Source: Rhodopirellula baltica SH 1
GTDB taxonomy: Bacteria; Planctomycetota; Planctomycetia; Pirellulales; Pirellulaceae
Direction: 5' to 3'
NCBI RefSeq assembly: GCF_000196115.1
Contig: NC_005027.1
Span: 4,216,001 to 4,280,000, forward strand
Length of the DNA stretch: 64,000 nt
Position numbers and translations under genes: made by a program
The notes under the pieces: model-generated
The model's database searches: none
Told to the model about the DNA's origin: nothing
Seen by the model: only the letters and a program-made list of their open reading frames with translations
In this document: one piece after another, positions 7,629 through 16,594 of the stretch
Position numbering within the stretch: position 1 is the first letter of the stretch
How the letters are laid out: each line of letters starts with the position of its first letter

Positions 7629-8445
7629 ACCGCAGCAGCAACGGATGTGATGGCTCGTCCATCTGACCGTGGTTGTATCCGTCGAGTTCCATCAACTTGG
7701 TGTGAGGGTGCCCGACGACTTGCATCATCCGCCAAAGGTAAGCGTTCTCCTCATAACGACCGAGCATTTCGAGTTCGCGATCTCCCGTGATCAATAGCAA
7801 CGGCGGAGCATCCTTGCGAACATGGAACAGCGGTGCCATGTCATCGATGATCGGCTGGCGACCATCAATACCGTTCTCTTTGCGAACCGTGAAATGCGTG
7901 ATCGTGTGACCGCTGTAAGGGATCAAACCTGCGATCTGATTGGCGTCGATTTCGTGTTCCGCGAGCCAACGCTGATCCAGTCCGACCATGCTGGTCAAAT
8001 AGCCGCCGGCCGAATGACCACTGACATAAATGCGTTTCGGGTCACCACCGTATTGCTCGATGTTCTTGAAAACCCAAGCGACCGCAGCAGCCGCGTCTTC
8101 CACATAAGCCGGTGATTTGACCTTCGGATGCAAGCGATAGTTCACCGCCGCAATGGCGATCCCTTGATCGAGCAGACCTTCGGGAAAGGATTTGCTTCCA
8201 CCGGTCAATCCGCCACCGTGGAACCAAACCACGGTCGAGAATCCGTCTTCATCGGTTGGATGAATCAGATCGAGACGGCAACGTTCTTTTTGGTAATCCG
8301 TCAGATCGCCCCCGGACCGATAAGGAACGTCTTTGTGGGTTTGAGTGGATCGTTTGGGGGCGGTCGATTCTTGGGCGGTGACCGAACCGGCGCAAACAAA
8401 AAGAATCGCAACGAGTGCGATTCGCGAGTCGACAATTCTTTGCAC
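7603..8445 (-). CDS. secreted alpha/beta hydrolase (esterase/lipase type)
   Basis: The 280-residue protein has a signal peptide (residues 1-24, ending SVTAQ). The hormone-sensitive-lipase/BD-FAE pattern is clear: oxyanion-hole HGGG at 76-79, nucleophile elbow GHSAGG at 143-148 with S145, an acid in the LLLITGDRELE region, and a C-terminal histidine in YNHGQMDEP. It should hydrolyse carboxyl esters, possibly acetyl or feruloyl groups on polysaccharides; the substrate is not visible. The start is GTG 8445. A strong hairpin (8456-8485) separates it from the upstream gene 8502-9494, so it probably has its own promoter. Its 3' end overlaps rsmD by 26 bases. Confidence 0.85.
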   Translation of the reverse strand: MQRIVDSRIALVAILFVCAGSVTAQESTAPKRSTQTHKDVPYRSGGDLTDYQKERCRLDLIHPTDEDGFSTVVWFHGGGLTGGSKSFPEGLLDQGIAIAAVNYRLHPKVKSPAYVEDAAAAVAWVFKNIEQYGGDPKRIYVSGHSAGGYLTSMVGLDQRWLAEHEIDANQIAGLIPYSGHTITHFTVRKENGIDGRQPIIDDMAPLFHVRKDAPPLLLITGDRELEMLGRYEENAYLWRMMQVVGHPHTKLMELDGYNHGQMDEPSHPLLLRFIQKLEKE

Positions 8446-8455
8446 TTCAAAACCT

Positions 8456-8485
8456 CATGCAGCGGGACATTGGAACCGCTGCATG
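8456..8485 (-). terminator. terminator of the Gln-rich protein gene
   Basis: CATGCAGCGG (8456-8465) and CCGCTGCATG (8476-8485) form a perfect 10-bp stem with a 10-base loop. Read on the minus strand it is followed by AGGTTTTG. It lies just after the stop of 8502-9494 and before the GTG of the esterase. Confidence 0.65.
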
Positions 8486-8501
8486 ATAGTCGATCGATGG
8501 T

Positions 8502-9494
8502 TCACGAACGTGTGAAGCTGAGTCCACCATTGGTGCCGCCGCCAACTCGAAAGACGAAGCCACCGTTCTGGCTGGCCGTCCAAGTGCCTTCCATTTTTTG
8601 AAGATCTTGCGAGCGGACCAAGGTCAGGCTGCCACCATCCAAACGGTACTGGCCGGAGAACTGACTGGTTTGTCCCGACTTGGAAGCGACCCAAACGAAT
8701 GAACCGTCGGAGTTCAACTTCAGCGACACCGATTGCTCACCAGGCAAGGAAACGTTCCACGATCCCACGTGAGGTTGTGCCGGAGTGCTGACACTGGAAG
8801 CCGACGTGGCCGATCCAAACGTTGGGATCTGCGATGGAGTGGCTGCAGGTTGAGTTGCAGGTGCGGAGGCTTGTGCTGGCGTCGTGGTTTGAGTTGGTGC
8901 AGTCGCCTGGGTTGGCGTGGTGGTTCGCTGATTGATCGAGGCCAACATGGCGAGTGCCGATGCTTCCGCCGATGCAGCGGGCTGAGTTGAAGGAGCAGCC
9001 TGAGTCGCTGGCTGCGTTTGAGTTTGTTGCGGAACAGCGGCTTGTTGCTGGACAGGAGCCTGTTGCTGAACGGGAGCCTGCAGCGTTGGTGCAGCTTGCG
9101 AGCCTTGGACCTGCTGGTCGACGAAATTGTTCTGAGCAGGTTGCTGAGGAGCAAACTGTTGCTGAACGGGTTGCTGTGGAGCGAACGATTGACCGGAAAC
9201 AGGTTGGTTAGAAACAGCCTGACCGGAGAACGACTGCGAAGCGACCGGCGAAGGCTGAACGCTGACAGGAGCGTTGTGATAAACGGGAGCCTGACGATAA
9301 GTGGGCTGGATCGATGAGTAGTGAGGCGTCGATGATGGGTAGCGATTGGTCGTGCGAGACGAGTGGATCTGCGACACGATTCGCGAAACGCCACTGCGAC
9401 GGGCTCCGCCACAGGCTTGGGCATCAATCGCGGGTCCAGCAACGGTGCTGATCACGGAAGCGGCCAAGATCCATTTTTTAGCTTGAATTTTCAT
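8502..9494 (-). CDS. secreted Gln/Pro/Ala-rich protein with a conserved C-terminal beta domain
   Basis: No function is recognised. The 330 residues begin with a signal peptide (to about residue 27, AGPAIDAQA). A disordered region of roughly 200 residues follows, built of QQP, PVQQQ and TQATAPT-type short repeats. The last 85 residues form a compact-looking domain starting VGSWNVSLPGEQSVSLKLN and containing GQYRLDGGSLTLV. That domain resembles the C-terminus of the protein at 10932-11861 (VGQWLATP, then GKYSLKDGQFSLA), so the two may share a fold. The layout suggests an exported tethered or surface protein. The gene ends at a strong terminator. Confidence 0.75.
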   Translation of the reverse strand: MKIQAKKWILAASVISTVAGPAIDAQACGGARRSGVSRIVSQIHSSRTTNRYPSSTPHYSSIQPTYRQAPVYHNAPVSVQPSPVASQSFSGQAVSNQPVSGQSFAPQQPVQQQFAPQQPAQNNFVDQQVQGSQAAPTLQAPVQQQAPVQQQAAVPQQTQTQPATQAAPSTQPAASAEASALAMLASINQRTTTPTQATAPTQTTTPAQASAPATQPAATPSQIPTFGSATSASSVSTPAQPHVGSWNVSLPGEQSVSLKLNSDGSFVWVASKSGQTSQFSGQYRLDGGSLTLVRSQDLQKMEGTWTASQNGGFVFRVGGGTNGGLSFTRS

Positions 9495-9622
9495 CGTTCA
9501 GTCTCCGGTCATTGGAAAGTTTGGATTTGCGTCGCGGCGATGTCTTCGCCTTACAAACTGCCAAGCGGCAGACTTCTGAATGCGTTACAGAGAAACTTTG
9601 AGTTTTTCAAACGTCCGGGAAT

Positions 9623-10849
9623 TCACTTGGCCAACCACGATGCCAGCGTCTGGGTCGACGACTCCGGTTTGGCCTCCTCCTTCGTCTTGGATTCCAGTTG
9701 CTTGCTCATCGCTCCCGCGATTCGGGCGACATAGTCGATCGAGGCGGCGACGGCTTCATCGGGTGCAGTCGCATCCAATTTCGCGACGTACAGGATCAAA
9801 AACTCGCCCGCCCCGTTCTTTTCCACCACCCAGCCACCAATCTTGGTCGCCGAGTTTTGCCGCATCAGTCGCATCATCAGCTCGGCCGTGGGCTGCTCGC
9901 TGCTGACCGAAACCAAGGACCAAACCTTTCGCACGTCAGCTCGCTGGAAGTACTCAGTGTCTTTCGCGACGAAGACCGACTGCGTCGCCCCTGAGGAAAG
10001 CTTTTGCTTGACCTCGTAGTGACCAGTCGAATGCAATTCGAAATCAACCTCCGCGTTTTTCAAAACCACCTTGGTGCCCAACGGAGCCGCTTTCCAAGGA
10101 CTTTGGATGAACGCCTTGATTTCCTGGACGTCCACGCAGTAGCTGACCAGGATCTGCGACGGCGAGAACGACTGGGCAATCGCGATCAGCTCGCCGGCTT
10201 GGTTGACCACGGGACCACCGCTGTCGCCGGGCTTGATCGGCGTTTGAGTCTCGACAACGCGAAAATCGTGCTCGCCGTGATCCGATTTGAATTTCTTTTG
10301 ATAGACCGAGCGGACCGTGCCGCTGGTGTAGACCCACAACACGTCAGATCCACCGGGATTTCCGATCAAATCGACTGATTCGCCAACCGTTACACTCGAT
10401 TCGGCCAACGTGATCGCTTCGGCTCGCTCGGGCACTTCGGACAACTCGATCAAAGCCAAATCACGTTTGCGATCCACCGCGACGATCCGGCCCGGCTGAG
10501 CCAACTTCAGCACCGAATCCAGGTACTGCTTGCGTTTGACCAACGTTTCACCGTTCTTTTTCTCGGGAAAGAACACCACGGCAGTCCGACTGTCACCGAC
10601 CACATGAGCGTTGGTCAGAACCAGCTTTTTGTCCGCGTCGACGAAGACGCCCGTTCCGGTGGACGTTTGGTCTTCCCCGTTTGCCGTGATGATCCACACG
10701 GTCGAAGGAAGGACTTTTTTGTAGGTTTCCCCGCCCGCCATGGCGCTGGTCGCTTGGAGCGAGATGACCAGCATGATGGCTGGGCAGAGCAACGACATCC
10801 AACGGTGAAAAGCAATTCGAAGCATTCGAGTCAGGCGGCAGCGAAACAT
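9623..10849 (-). CDS. secreted trypsin-like serine protease (S1C/DegP-like, no PDZ)
   Basis: The 408-residue protein starts with a long signal or anchor sequence (about 1-38, ending SAMAGG). The chymotrypsin-fold triad is complete: H82 in LTNAHVVG, D130 in KRDLALIEL and S210 in KPGDSGGPV. There is no PDZ domain; instead about 170 residues of unknown type follow (IGGWVVEKNGAGEFLILYVAKLD and a C-terminal lysine/glutamate-rich tail). It should cleave or quality-control proteins outside the cytoplasm. It lies between two secreted proteins that share a C-terminal domain, which are possible partners or substrates, though this is inference only. Confidence 0.85.
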   Translation of the reverse strand: MFRCRLTRMLRIAFHRWMSLLCPAIMLVISLQATSAMAGGETYKKVLPSTVWIITANGEDQTSTGTGVFVDADKKLVLTNAHVVGDSRTAVVFFPEKKNGETLVKRKQYLDSVLKLAQPGRIVAVDRKRDLALIELSEVPERAEAITLAESSVTVGESVDLIGNPGGSDVLWVYTSGTVRSVYQKKFKSDHGEHDFRVVETQTPIKPGDSGGPVVNQAGELIAIAQSFSPSQILVSYCVDVQEIKAFIQSPWKAAPLGTKVVLKNAEVDFELHSTGHYEVKQKLSSGATQSVFVAKDTEYFQRADVRKVWSLVSVSSEQPTAELMMRLMRQNSATKIGGWVVEKNGAGEFLILYVAKLDATAPDEAVAASIDYVARIAGAMSKQLESKTKEEAKPESSTQTLASWLAK

Positions 10850-10931
10850 TGGATCACCTCATCAAATCAGGTGTGGTGTGAAGTTGGGAACAAACGACCA
10901 AGCGAAAATTCCGGCCAGGTGTTACCGAAAA

Positions 10932-11861
10932 TCATTTCTGACGTTTGAAATTGACCTTCACCGTCCCGATTTCCAGCTCGAATTGGTCAGCATCGCTCCA
11001 CGTCAGCGGAAAAACCAACGGATCTCCCGATTCCGCGGCCAACGAGAATTGGCCGTCTTTCAGCGAGTATTTGCCGGATGACACCGTCGATTTGGAATCC
11101 TTGACGTGCACCAATTGAAACGCCCCCGAGCCATTCGAAACGGCTTTCAAATCGATCGCGTAAGCTTCGCCGGACACCGGAGTCGCCAGCCATTGCCCGA
11201 CCAACGAGAACTCTTTGACAGCCGCTTTCGCCGTGTTTTCCGTTGGTTTGGCTCGAAATTGCGACCAAGCCGATGAGTTTTCCACGGCGAATTGGCTGAG
11301 CGATTGCAGCTTTGAACGCAACGATTCCGTGGTCAGCCCCACAGCCGACATCGTCGAACGCAGCACCAATTGGCCTTGCTTGCCATCCTCTGCCGTCTCG
11401 CGGTTGATCCCGAAGAACGTTGCCCGGCTCGCTTGCCCGGCCTCCATCAGCGACAGCCAGATCGCTCGTTCGTTTTCAATCGGAGCCTCGTCCAGCGTCA
11501 CGAGCGCCATTTCAAAGACCACCTTTGGCGAATCTCCCTGAATGGTCATCCGAGTCGAGAAGCTCCATTTGTCAGATCGACTGACCAACCGAATCGCACC
11601 AAATTCGCGGACAGCGTCATCATCGATTTCTTTGGCGAGTGGAAAGAGTTCGTCCAAATCATCGATCGTTTCCACCTTCGGCGATCCAGCCTCGATCGAG
11701 ATCGAAGGGCTCGATGACTCGCTGGTCTGTTTCGACGATGCCGTCGTGAAAACGGAGTCGATGGCAACTTTCGAAAACAGCTCGTCATCCGCCCGAACTT
11801 GAAGAGTGGGCAAAACAACAAACAACAGTGAGAAGCAGAGACTGCGGTGAGAAAGTCGCAT
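10932..11861 (-). CDS. secreted protein of unknown function sharing a C-terminal domain with 8502-9494
   Basis: The 309-residue protein has a signal peptide (residues 1-24, ending LQVRA). The middle part (about 60-215) is not recognised and carries RLVSRSDKWSFSTRMTI and a conserved-looking hydrophobic pattern. The last 85 residues start VGQWLATPVSGEAYAIDLKA and contain GKYSLKDGQFSLA; they resemble the end of the Gln-rich protein two genes downstream. The gene precedes the trypsin-like protease on the same strand (82 bases apart), so the two may be transcribed together. The function is unknown. Confidence 0.75.
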   Translation of the reverse strand: MRLSHRSLCFSLLFVVLPTLQVRADDELFSKVAIDSVFTTASSKQTSESSSPSISIEAGSPKVETIDDLDELFPLAKEIDDDAVREFGAIRLVSRSDKWSFSTRMTIQGDSPKVVFEMALVTLDEAPIENERAIWLSLMEAGQASRATFFGINRETAEDGKQGQLVLRSTMSAVGLTTESLRSKLQSLSQFAVENSSAWSQFRAKPTENTAKAAVKEFSLVGQWLATPVSGEAYAIDLKAVSNGSGAFQLVHVKDSKSTVSSGKYSLKDGQFSLAAESGDPLVFPLTWSDADQFELEIGTVKVNFKRQK

Positions 11862-11937
11862 CGGTTCACTCGTTGGTCAGAAGGAAGAAAGGATCACGCA
11901 CGCGTGTGGGCGATGCTTTCCAAGCGAATCTGCAGTC

Positions 11938-11993
11938 AAGTTGTTACAGATTCGATGTTTCAAAAACAAATTCGTTTTTTCCAGTAACAACTT
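11938..11993. promoter_or_regulatory. 10-bp inverted repeat in the divergent spacer
   Basis: AAGTTGTTAC (11938-11947) and GTAACAACTT (11984-11993) are perfect inverted repeats 36 bases apart, in the 246-base spacer between the divergent genes 10932-11861 and 12108-12539. The spacing suits two half-sites for a dimeric regulator or a large RNA stem. Confidence 0.4.
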
Positions 11994-12107
11994 TGGACCT
12001 CCTCCGCTTAGCCGTTCAGTCACAAGACGAACGACAGCGAACGACGCGGCAAACTCGCTGGCGACTTTCTTACAACGCCGCAAAACAAACTTCCTGGAGA
12101 CTGAACG

Positions 12108-12539
12108 ATGTCCAAACGAACTCTGATCACCGCTGCAATGGCCATGACCTTCTGCTTGGTCGGCACCGCCGTGAAAGCTGACGACAACTTGCTCGCTCGC
12201 TTGGCCGCCGCCGAAAGCAACAACACCGCCGACATCGAGAACATCGCCGAAGCTTCGGCTGACGACATGGAACTCGGGCTGGCTGATGTCGAATCGCTGC
12301 TCAACGACGGTGAAGACGAAGTGGATTCCGAAGAAGCAGTCGCAGCCTGCTACCGTCGCTTCCGCGGCAGCTACGGGTACCGCAGCTATGGCCATCGCAG
12401 CTACGGCTACACCCACTACAACTCGTACTACAGCCCCTACAGCTACTCGTCTTATCACTACACACCCGTCGTGCACTACAAGCCTGTCGTGCACCACTAC
12501 TACACCCCCGTCTACACAAGCTACTGGGGTTGCTGGTGA
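12108..12539 (+). CDS. small exported protein with a Tyr/His/Ser-rich C-terminus
   Basis: No family is recognised. Of 143 residues, the first 24 form a signal peptide (ending VKA before DDNLL). An acidic helical stretch follows (about 25-78), then a region from about residue 83 that is extremely rich in tyrosine, with YGYRSYGHRSYGY-like units and VVHYKPVVHHYYTPVY. This composition recalls adhesive or cross-linking extracellular proteins and some planctomycete envelope proteins, but no function should be assumed. ATG 12108 is preceded by CTGGAGA, a good Shine-Dalgarno. A rho-independent terminator (12610-12646) follows. Confidence 0.8.
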   Translation: MSKRTLITAAMAMTFCLVGTAVKADDNLLARLAAAESNNTADIENIAEASADDMELGLADVESLLNDGEDEVDSEEAVAACYRRFRGSYGYRSYGHRSYGYTHYNSYYSPYSYSSYHYTPVVHYKPVVHHYYTPVYTSYWGCW

Positions 12540-12609
12540 GCCACTTCACGGTGATCCATTTCACCGAGTGATCGAACCCAAACAACGCATCACGCTCATC
12601 GCACGGCAT

Positions 12610-12646
12610 GCCCGGTACATCCCAACAGTGGATTGCCGGGCTTTTT
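12610..12646 (+). terminator. rho-independent terminator
   Basis: GCCCGG (12610-12615) pairs with CCGGGC (12636-12641) and is followed directly by TTTTT (12642-12646). The loop is 20 bases. It sits 70 bases after the Tyr-rich gene and before the CARDB-like gene. Confidence 0.65.
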
Positions 12647-12682
12647 CATGAACCTGCAAAATTCTCTACGAGGCACAATCTC

Positions 12683-13396
12683 ATGTATCGCACATCCTTT
12701 TCCGTGAAGGCACTCAACACGGCTATCCTGTTCATCGCCTTTGTGACCATCGGCATCGTCGCATGCCAAGGCCAAGGCTTCATCGTTCCTCCCGACGACA
12801 TCGGCGATTTGGAAATCGTCGAGGTCAAACAACTTCCTGTCGTGGATCGATCCTGTGGCCCTCGCTTCGGGATCGTGATCGCCAACAAAAGCAATCGCTG
12901 CGTCGAAGACTTCCATGTCACCGCGATCGGTTCGCTTGGCCAAGCGTTGCCGCATTCACCTCGCACCACCGTGGTCGCCGGACAGATACCCGCCAATGGA
13001 GCCCTCCAAGTCGAAGTCTCCCTGCCAATTGAGACGCTCGCCATGGGCAATCGCGGTGGGCTGATCATCGGCCTGCAACACTTGACCGTGATCATCGACA
13101 GTTGGGATGAGTTCTTCGAATGCAACGAGTTCAACAATCGCAAATGCTTCTCGATGGATTCCTTGCCGATCGAAACGGTCGAGTCGGTCACAATCGAAAC
13201 AACCACGGAAGTCGTTCCCGAAGCGGCGACGTTGCAGCCAACCGTGCAACCCAACACGGCACCTGCCGTCAATGTCGCCCCACAGAACGGTGGCATCACG
13301 CAACCGGCTCCCGCCACTTCCGCGGTTTCACCTCAGGATCCGCTGCGTTCAGCAATCGAGCAGATCACACCGAATGGCAACAACCTTTCGCAGTGA
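12683..13396 (+). CDS. exported protein with a CARDB-like domain
   Basis: The 237-residue protein begins with a signal peptide (about 1-30, AILFIAFVTIGIVAC). The cysteine at its end could be a lipid site, though the box is imperfect. Residues 40-160 look like a CARDB-type beta-sandwich: VEVKQLPVVDRS, RFGIVIANKSNR, then SLPIETL and IIDSWDEFFECNEFNN, the last resembling the E-x-NE-x-NN end of CARDB repeats. CARDB domains are cell-adhesion modules found in secreted proteins. The final 75 residues are a Pro/Ala/Thr-rich tail. ATG 12683 is chosen because the signal peptide begins there; the frame is open to 12608, but that segment overlaps the terminator. Confidence 0.7.
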   Translation: MYRTSFSVKALNTAILFIAFVTIGIVACQGQGFIVPPDDIGDLEIVEVKQLPVVDRSCGPRFGIVIANKSNRCVEDFHVTAIGSLGQALPHSPRTTVVAGQIPANGALQVEVSLPIETLAMGNRGGLIIGLQHLTVIIDSWDEFFECNEFNNRKCFSMDSLPIETVESVTIETTTEVVPEAATLQPTVQPNTAPAVNVAPQNGGITQPAPATSAVSPQDPLRSAIEQITPNGNNLSQ

Positions 13397-13423
13397 TTCG
13401 TCTCGACACCATCTTCATCGAAC

Positions 13424-13456
13424 CAACGGCCAGGCCTCAACGCGGCGTGGCCGTTG
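13424..13456 (+). terminator. 9-bp terminator hairpin after the CARDB-like gene
   Basis: CAACGGCCA (13424-13432) and TGGCCGTTG (13448-13456) pair perfectly around a 15-base loop and are followed by TTTC. The second arm lies inside the last codons of the convergent kinase gene. Confidence 0.55.
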
Positions 13457-15716
13457 TTTCGTTGGAGAGCACCTCCGACAGAACGGCCCAGGTTCGAACG
13501 ATGATGCGATAACTTGCGAACGCGCCGAGCAAACCGATCATGCCAGCGATGATTGCAATCAGCAAATACTCCTTCGTCTGCCCTTCGCTGAAGACCATCA
13601 AGGCAGCTCCCATCAACGGGATGACAGCGGCGATGAGCAAGAACGATTCGCTATCGCCGATCATTTGTTGCGAATGGCGTTCGAAGTTTGGATCCCGCAT
13701 CGTCTGTCGAATCATCTTGGGATAGTGCACACAAGTCGCAACCACGTTCAACGCGAACAGCGGGTACACCATCGCCACCCCACCACAAATCAGCAGTGAG
13801 ATGAAGAAGTGAACCGCCTGACCATCGGTGAACTCATCAAACCTCGCCTTCAACAACAGCGGATAAACCAATCCCGCGATCAGCCAGCACGTACCTCCAA
13901 TCGATGCGGCCCGGTAACCCAGCCGCAACATGGAATTGAGCTCATCTTCTCCCACGGATTCACCCTGCCGAGTTGCCTTCAACGCTCTCGCGGACGCACG
14001 CGTGTAGCCGACGATCAATCCAACTCCCAACGGAAACGCAACTGAATTCACCCAGATCGCGAATTCATCCAGGCTTGCTCGCATCTCTGCCGGCATGATC
14101 TCGCTGTGGTTGTAAAAGTAGTTGATAAATCCCGCCGCGATGTTGGGCAGCAAGATTGAAACAACGGACAGCCACCATGGTGAAACCTTTCCCAGCACAT
14201 GCATCCAAGAGCCAGGTTTTGGATCAAACAAGCGTGCGGCTTCTGGGTGCATCGCCAAACGCAGGCTACCACTCATCGCCGCGCCATTCTCCGGACGATC
14301 CCCGGGATTCACCGACAACGCGGATCGAAGCACGCTCTCCAGAACTCGTTCCGACGGTGTGTCCAACCGATCCGGAACCAAGAATTCGCGTTTCCGCGCC
14401 GCATGCTGTTCCTCCAACAACTCCGTCCAAGAATGAGTCTCATGCGAACAGTCAAACGGTCGCTTCCCTTGCCATAATTCCCACAGCAAAACCGCCAAAG
14501 AATACAAATCCGCGGCCTCACCGACATCTTCTGGACGCCCGTCCCGCGTGATACTCATCGCATCGAGATGTTCGGGAGCCATGTAACCGACCGAACCGCC
14601 CAACGAGGATGCGGCACCGGCACGGCCGGCAGTCCCCGCCATCGACACGTTGAAATCCGCCAACTGCGGCAAGCCTTCGGCGGTCAACAAAACGTTGGCC
14701 GGTTTGACATCGCGGTGCAGCACCCCGGCTTCGTGTGCGGTATGCAAAGAGTCTGCCAATTGCAAACCAACCCAAGCGACCACCTTGGGCCATTCGCATC
14801 CAACCAACCATGCTCGAGTGGTCGAGCGATCCGGCACGACCTGCGCCGATTCCAACAACGCTTGATCCACCGCCCGCAAATGGATGTCCCCGTCGCGTTG
14901 GACAAGCGGAACCGAACGAGCCAAACGGACAACGTCCGCCAATGTGCCACCGGGATGAAATTGCATGTACAGCAAATACAACTCGGACAAGCGACCTGCC
15001 GCTTCATCATCACGAACCGCCACCTGACGCTGATCAAACACTCGCACGATGTTCGGATGGTCGAACTGGGCAAGTGCTTGCGGTTCGTCCCCGGTGTCGT
15101 TGGCGACTTTCAACGCGACCAATCGCGACATGGAATTCTGACGAGCCAAATACACATGAGCGAACGCACCCTCACCCAGTTTTTGAATGATCTCAAAATC
15201 ATCCACCACCGCTCCAACCGCCAACTCGGTCGGCGTCCCACGACGAGGTGTTTTCGCGATGGACGCGTGTTGATCGCCCGAAGAATCGAACAGTGGCTTC
15301 AAAACCGATTCCAAATGAGGGAACCGGTTTCGATAATGCGCGTGTTCTGGAGTCTGCCCGCATTCGCGACGAAGTTGAATCTCTTCCATCACCAAATCAA
15401 ACGGAGCCGACTCAGCGGAAAACCATTCGGGAAAGGTATCAAAGTAATCGTCCAACCATCGTGGGCATTCATTCTGCACCGCGATCGCCATGCTCATCTT
15501 CACCATTTCCACCAAGACGAAGCGGCCTGATCGATCGCCCGCCGCCGCATCGTTTTGAAACCGAGCGGGAAGCAACTCCCAAACTCGCTGAGGATTGCCA
15601 CCCTCCTCATCCTCTGCCAAACACTCCAGGCACGCCAGCAAGATCTCGTCCAGATCCAGTGTGGAATCCTCCGCGGTGGTCGATGCACGACGTTGGGCTG
15701 ACTGTCGAGACGTCAT
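13437..15716 (-). CDS. membrane-anchored Ser/Thr protein kinase with DFN motif
   Basis: The 759-residue protein has an N-terminal region (1-165) of planctomycete type. The kinase domain spans about 172-480: P-loop GEGAFAHV at 181-188, ATP lysine K203, catalytic HRDVKPAN at 334-341 with D336, and APE within YMAPEH. The magnesium motif reads DFN (354-356) rather than DFG. The last 220 residues carry about six hydrophobic helices (for example WWLSVVSILLPNIAAG and LLIAIIAGMIGLLGA), so the kinase sits in the membrane. The start is taken at 15716 (MTSRQSAQ); the frame is open to 15818, but that would leave almost no spacer before the divergent sigma factor. It probably signals with that sigma factor. 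Confidence 0.85.
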   Translation of the reverse strand: MTSRQSAQRRASTTAEDSTLDLDEILLACLECLAEDEEGGNPQRVWELLPARFQNDAAAGDRSGRFVLVEMVKMSMAIAVQNECPRWLDDYFDTFPEWFSAESAPFDLVMEEIQLRRECGQTPEHAHYRNRFPHLESVLKPLFDSSGDQHASIAKTPRRGTPTELAVGAVVDDFEIIQKLGEGAFAHVYLARQNSMSRLVALKVANDTGDEPQALAQFDHPNIVRVFDQRQVAVRDDEAAGRLSELYLLYMQFHPGGTLADVVRLARSVPLVQRDGDIHLRAVDQALLESAQVVPDRSTTRAWLVGCEWPKVVAWVGLQLADSLHTAHEAGVLHRDVKPANVLLTAEGLPQLADFNVSMAGTAGRAGAASSLGGSVGYMAPEHLDAMSITRDGRPEDVGEAADLYSLAVLLWELWQGKRPFDCSHETHSWTELLEEQHAARKREFLVPDRLDTPSERVLESVLRSALSVNPGDRPENGAAMSGSLRLAMHPEAARLFDPKPGSWMHVLGKVSPWWLSVVSILLPNIAAGFINYFYNHSEIMPAEMRASLDEFAIWVNSVAFPLGVGLIVGYTRASARALKATRQGESVGEDELNSMLRLGYRAASIGGTCWLIAGLVYPLLLKARFDEFTDGQAVHFFISLLICGGVAMVYPLFALNVVATCVHYPKMIRQTMRDPNFERHSQQMIGDSESFLLIAAVIPLMGAALMVFSEGQTKEYLLIAIIAGMIGLLGAFASYRIIVRTWAVLSEVLSNETTATPR

Positions 15717-15845
15717 GACACAGGACGTTTGTTTCGAGATTCGTCGAACAGGAAAACGGTACACGAAAAAGGTGCCGCGTGCCCATGATAGCGAGCACCT
15801 CGGTAAGATGGCATGCACCGTCTTTGTTCCTCTTCGGCTATCACG

Positions 15846-16499
15846 ATGAACGACGAAAGCTCAATCGACTCATCGAACTCACCAGCGGATGATCCGCTCA
15901 TTCAGAAAATTCGCCAGCGAGACGTCGACGCGTTGGGCGAATACATCGCTCAGAATCGCGATTCTCTGTTTCGATTTGTGAAATCCATCACCGGCGAACA
16001 CCTGTTGGCATTGGTCGAAGTCGACGACCTGATCCAAGAAATCGCGACGGCCGCCATCTCAGGTTTGCCGACCGCACCGCTGGACCAGTATTCGGTGATG
16101 CAGTGGTTGCAACAACTCGCCCGCAGACGCGTGGTCGACGCCCACCGATTTCACTTTGATGCCAAACGACGCGATGCCGGTCGGCAACAATCGATCCACG
16201 GTGGCGGTGCGTCAGGCAGCGATGACGGTGCGATGGGAATGGAACAATTGCTCGCCGCCAGCATGACGTCACCCAGTGCCGTGGTCAGCCAAAACATTCG
16301 GCTCAACGCGATGTCCCAAGCAATCGGGCAACTGAGTGAAGAGCAGCAAAACGTCATCCGGCTTCGCTACGTCGATGGCATGCCGACCAAACAGATCGCG
16401 GAACAACTCGGCAAGACCGATGTCTCCATCCGAGTCCTGCTGTCACGCAGCATGCGACAACTCGAGAAACAACTCGAAGCCAACCGCCCGACTCGCTGA
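15846..16499 (+). CDS. RNA polymerase ECF sigma factor (planctomycete type)
   Basis: The 217-residue protein has an ECF layout: region 2 at about 20-105 (VEVDDLIQEIATAAI, and QWLQQLARRRVVDAHR) and region 4 at about 160-210 (LSEEQQNVIRLRYVDGMPTKQIAEQLG, ending in SIRVLLSRSMRQLEKQL). It should direct RNA polymerase to a set of promoters in response to a signal. It is divergent from the membrane kinase, 129 bases apart. In planctomycetes such factors often pair with kinases rather than anti-sigma factors; here the pairing is inferred from position only. ATG 15846 is preferred to the open frame at 15813. Confidence 0.88.
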   Translation: MNDESSIDSSNSPADDPLIQKIRQRDVDALGEYIAQNRDSLFRFVKSITGEHLLALVEVDDLIQEIATAAISGLPTAPLDQYSVMQWLQQLARRRVVDAHRFHFDAKRRDAGRQQSIHGGGASGSDDGAMGMEQLLAASMTSPSAVVSQNIRLNAMSQAIGQLSEEQQNVIRLRYVDGMPTKQIAEQLGKTDVSIRVLLSRSMRQLEKQLEANRPTR

Positions 16500-16594
16500 T
16501 CCAAAGGTCGGTGATCATGAAGCCGCCTGAACGTCAACTTAGCAATGAGCGAAACATCACAAACTGCCAATCACTCGATCTAAACGTCTGATCA

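Noticed and set aside
14568..15530. 320-residue plus-strand frame inside the kinase gene
   Set aside because: Gln/Arg/His-rich antisense shadow of the kinase; no start signal.
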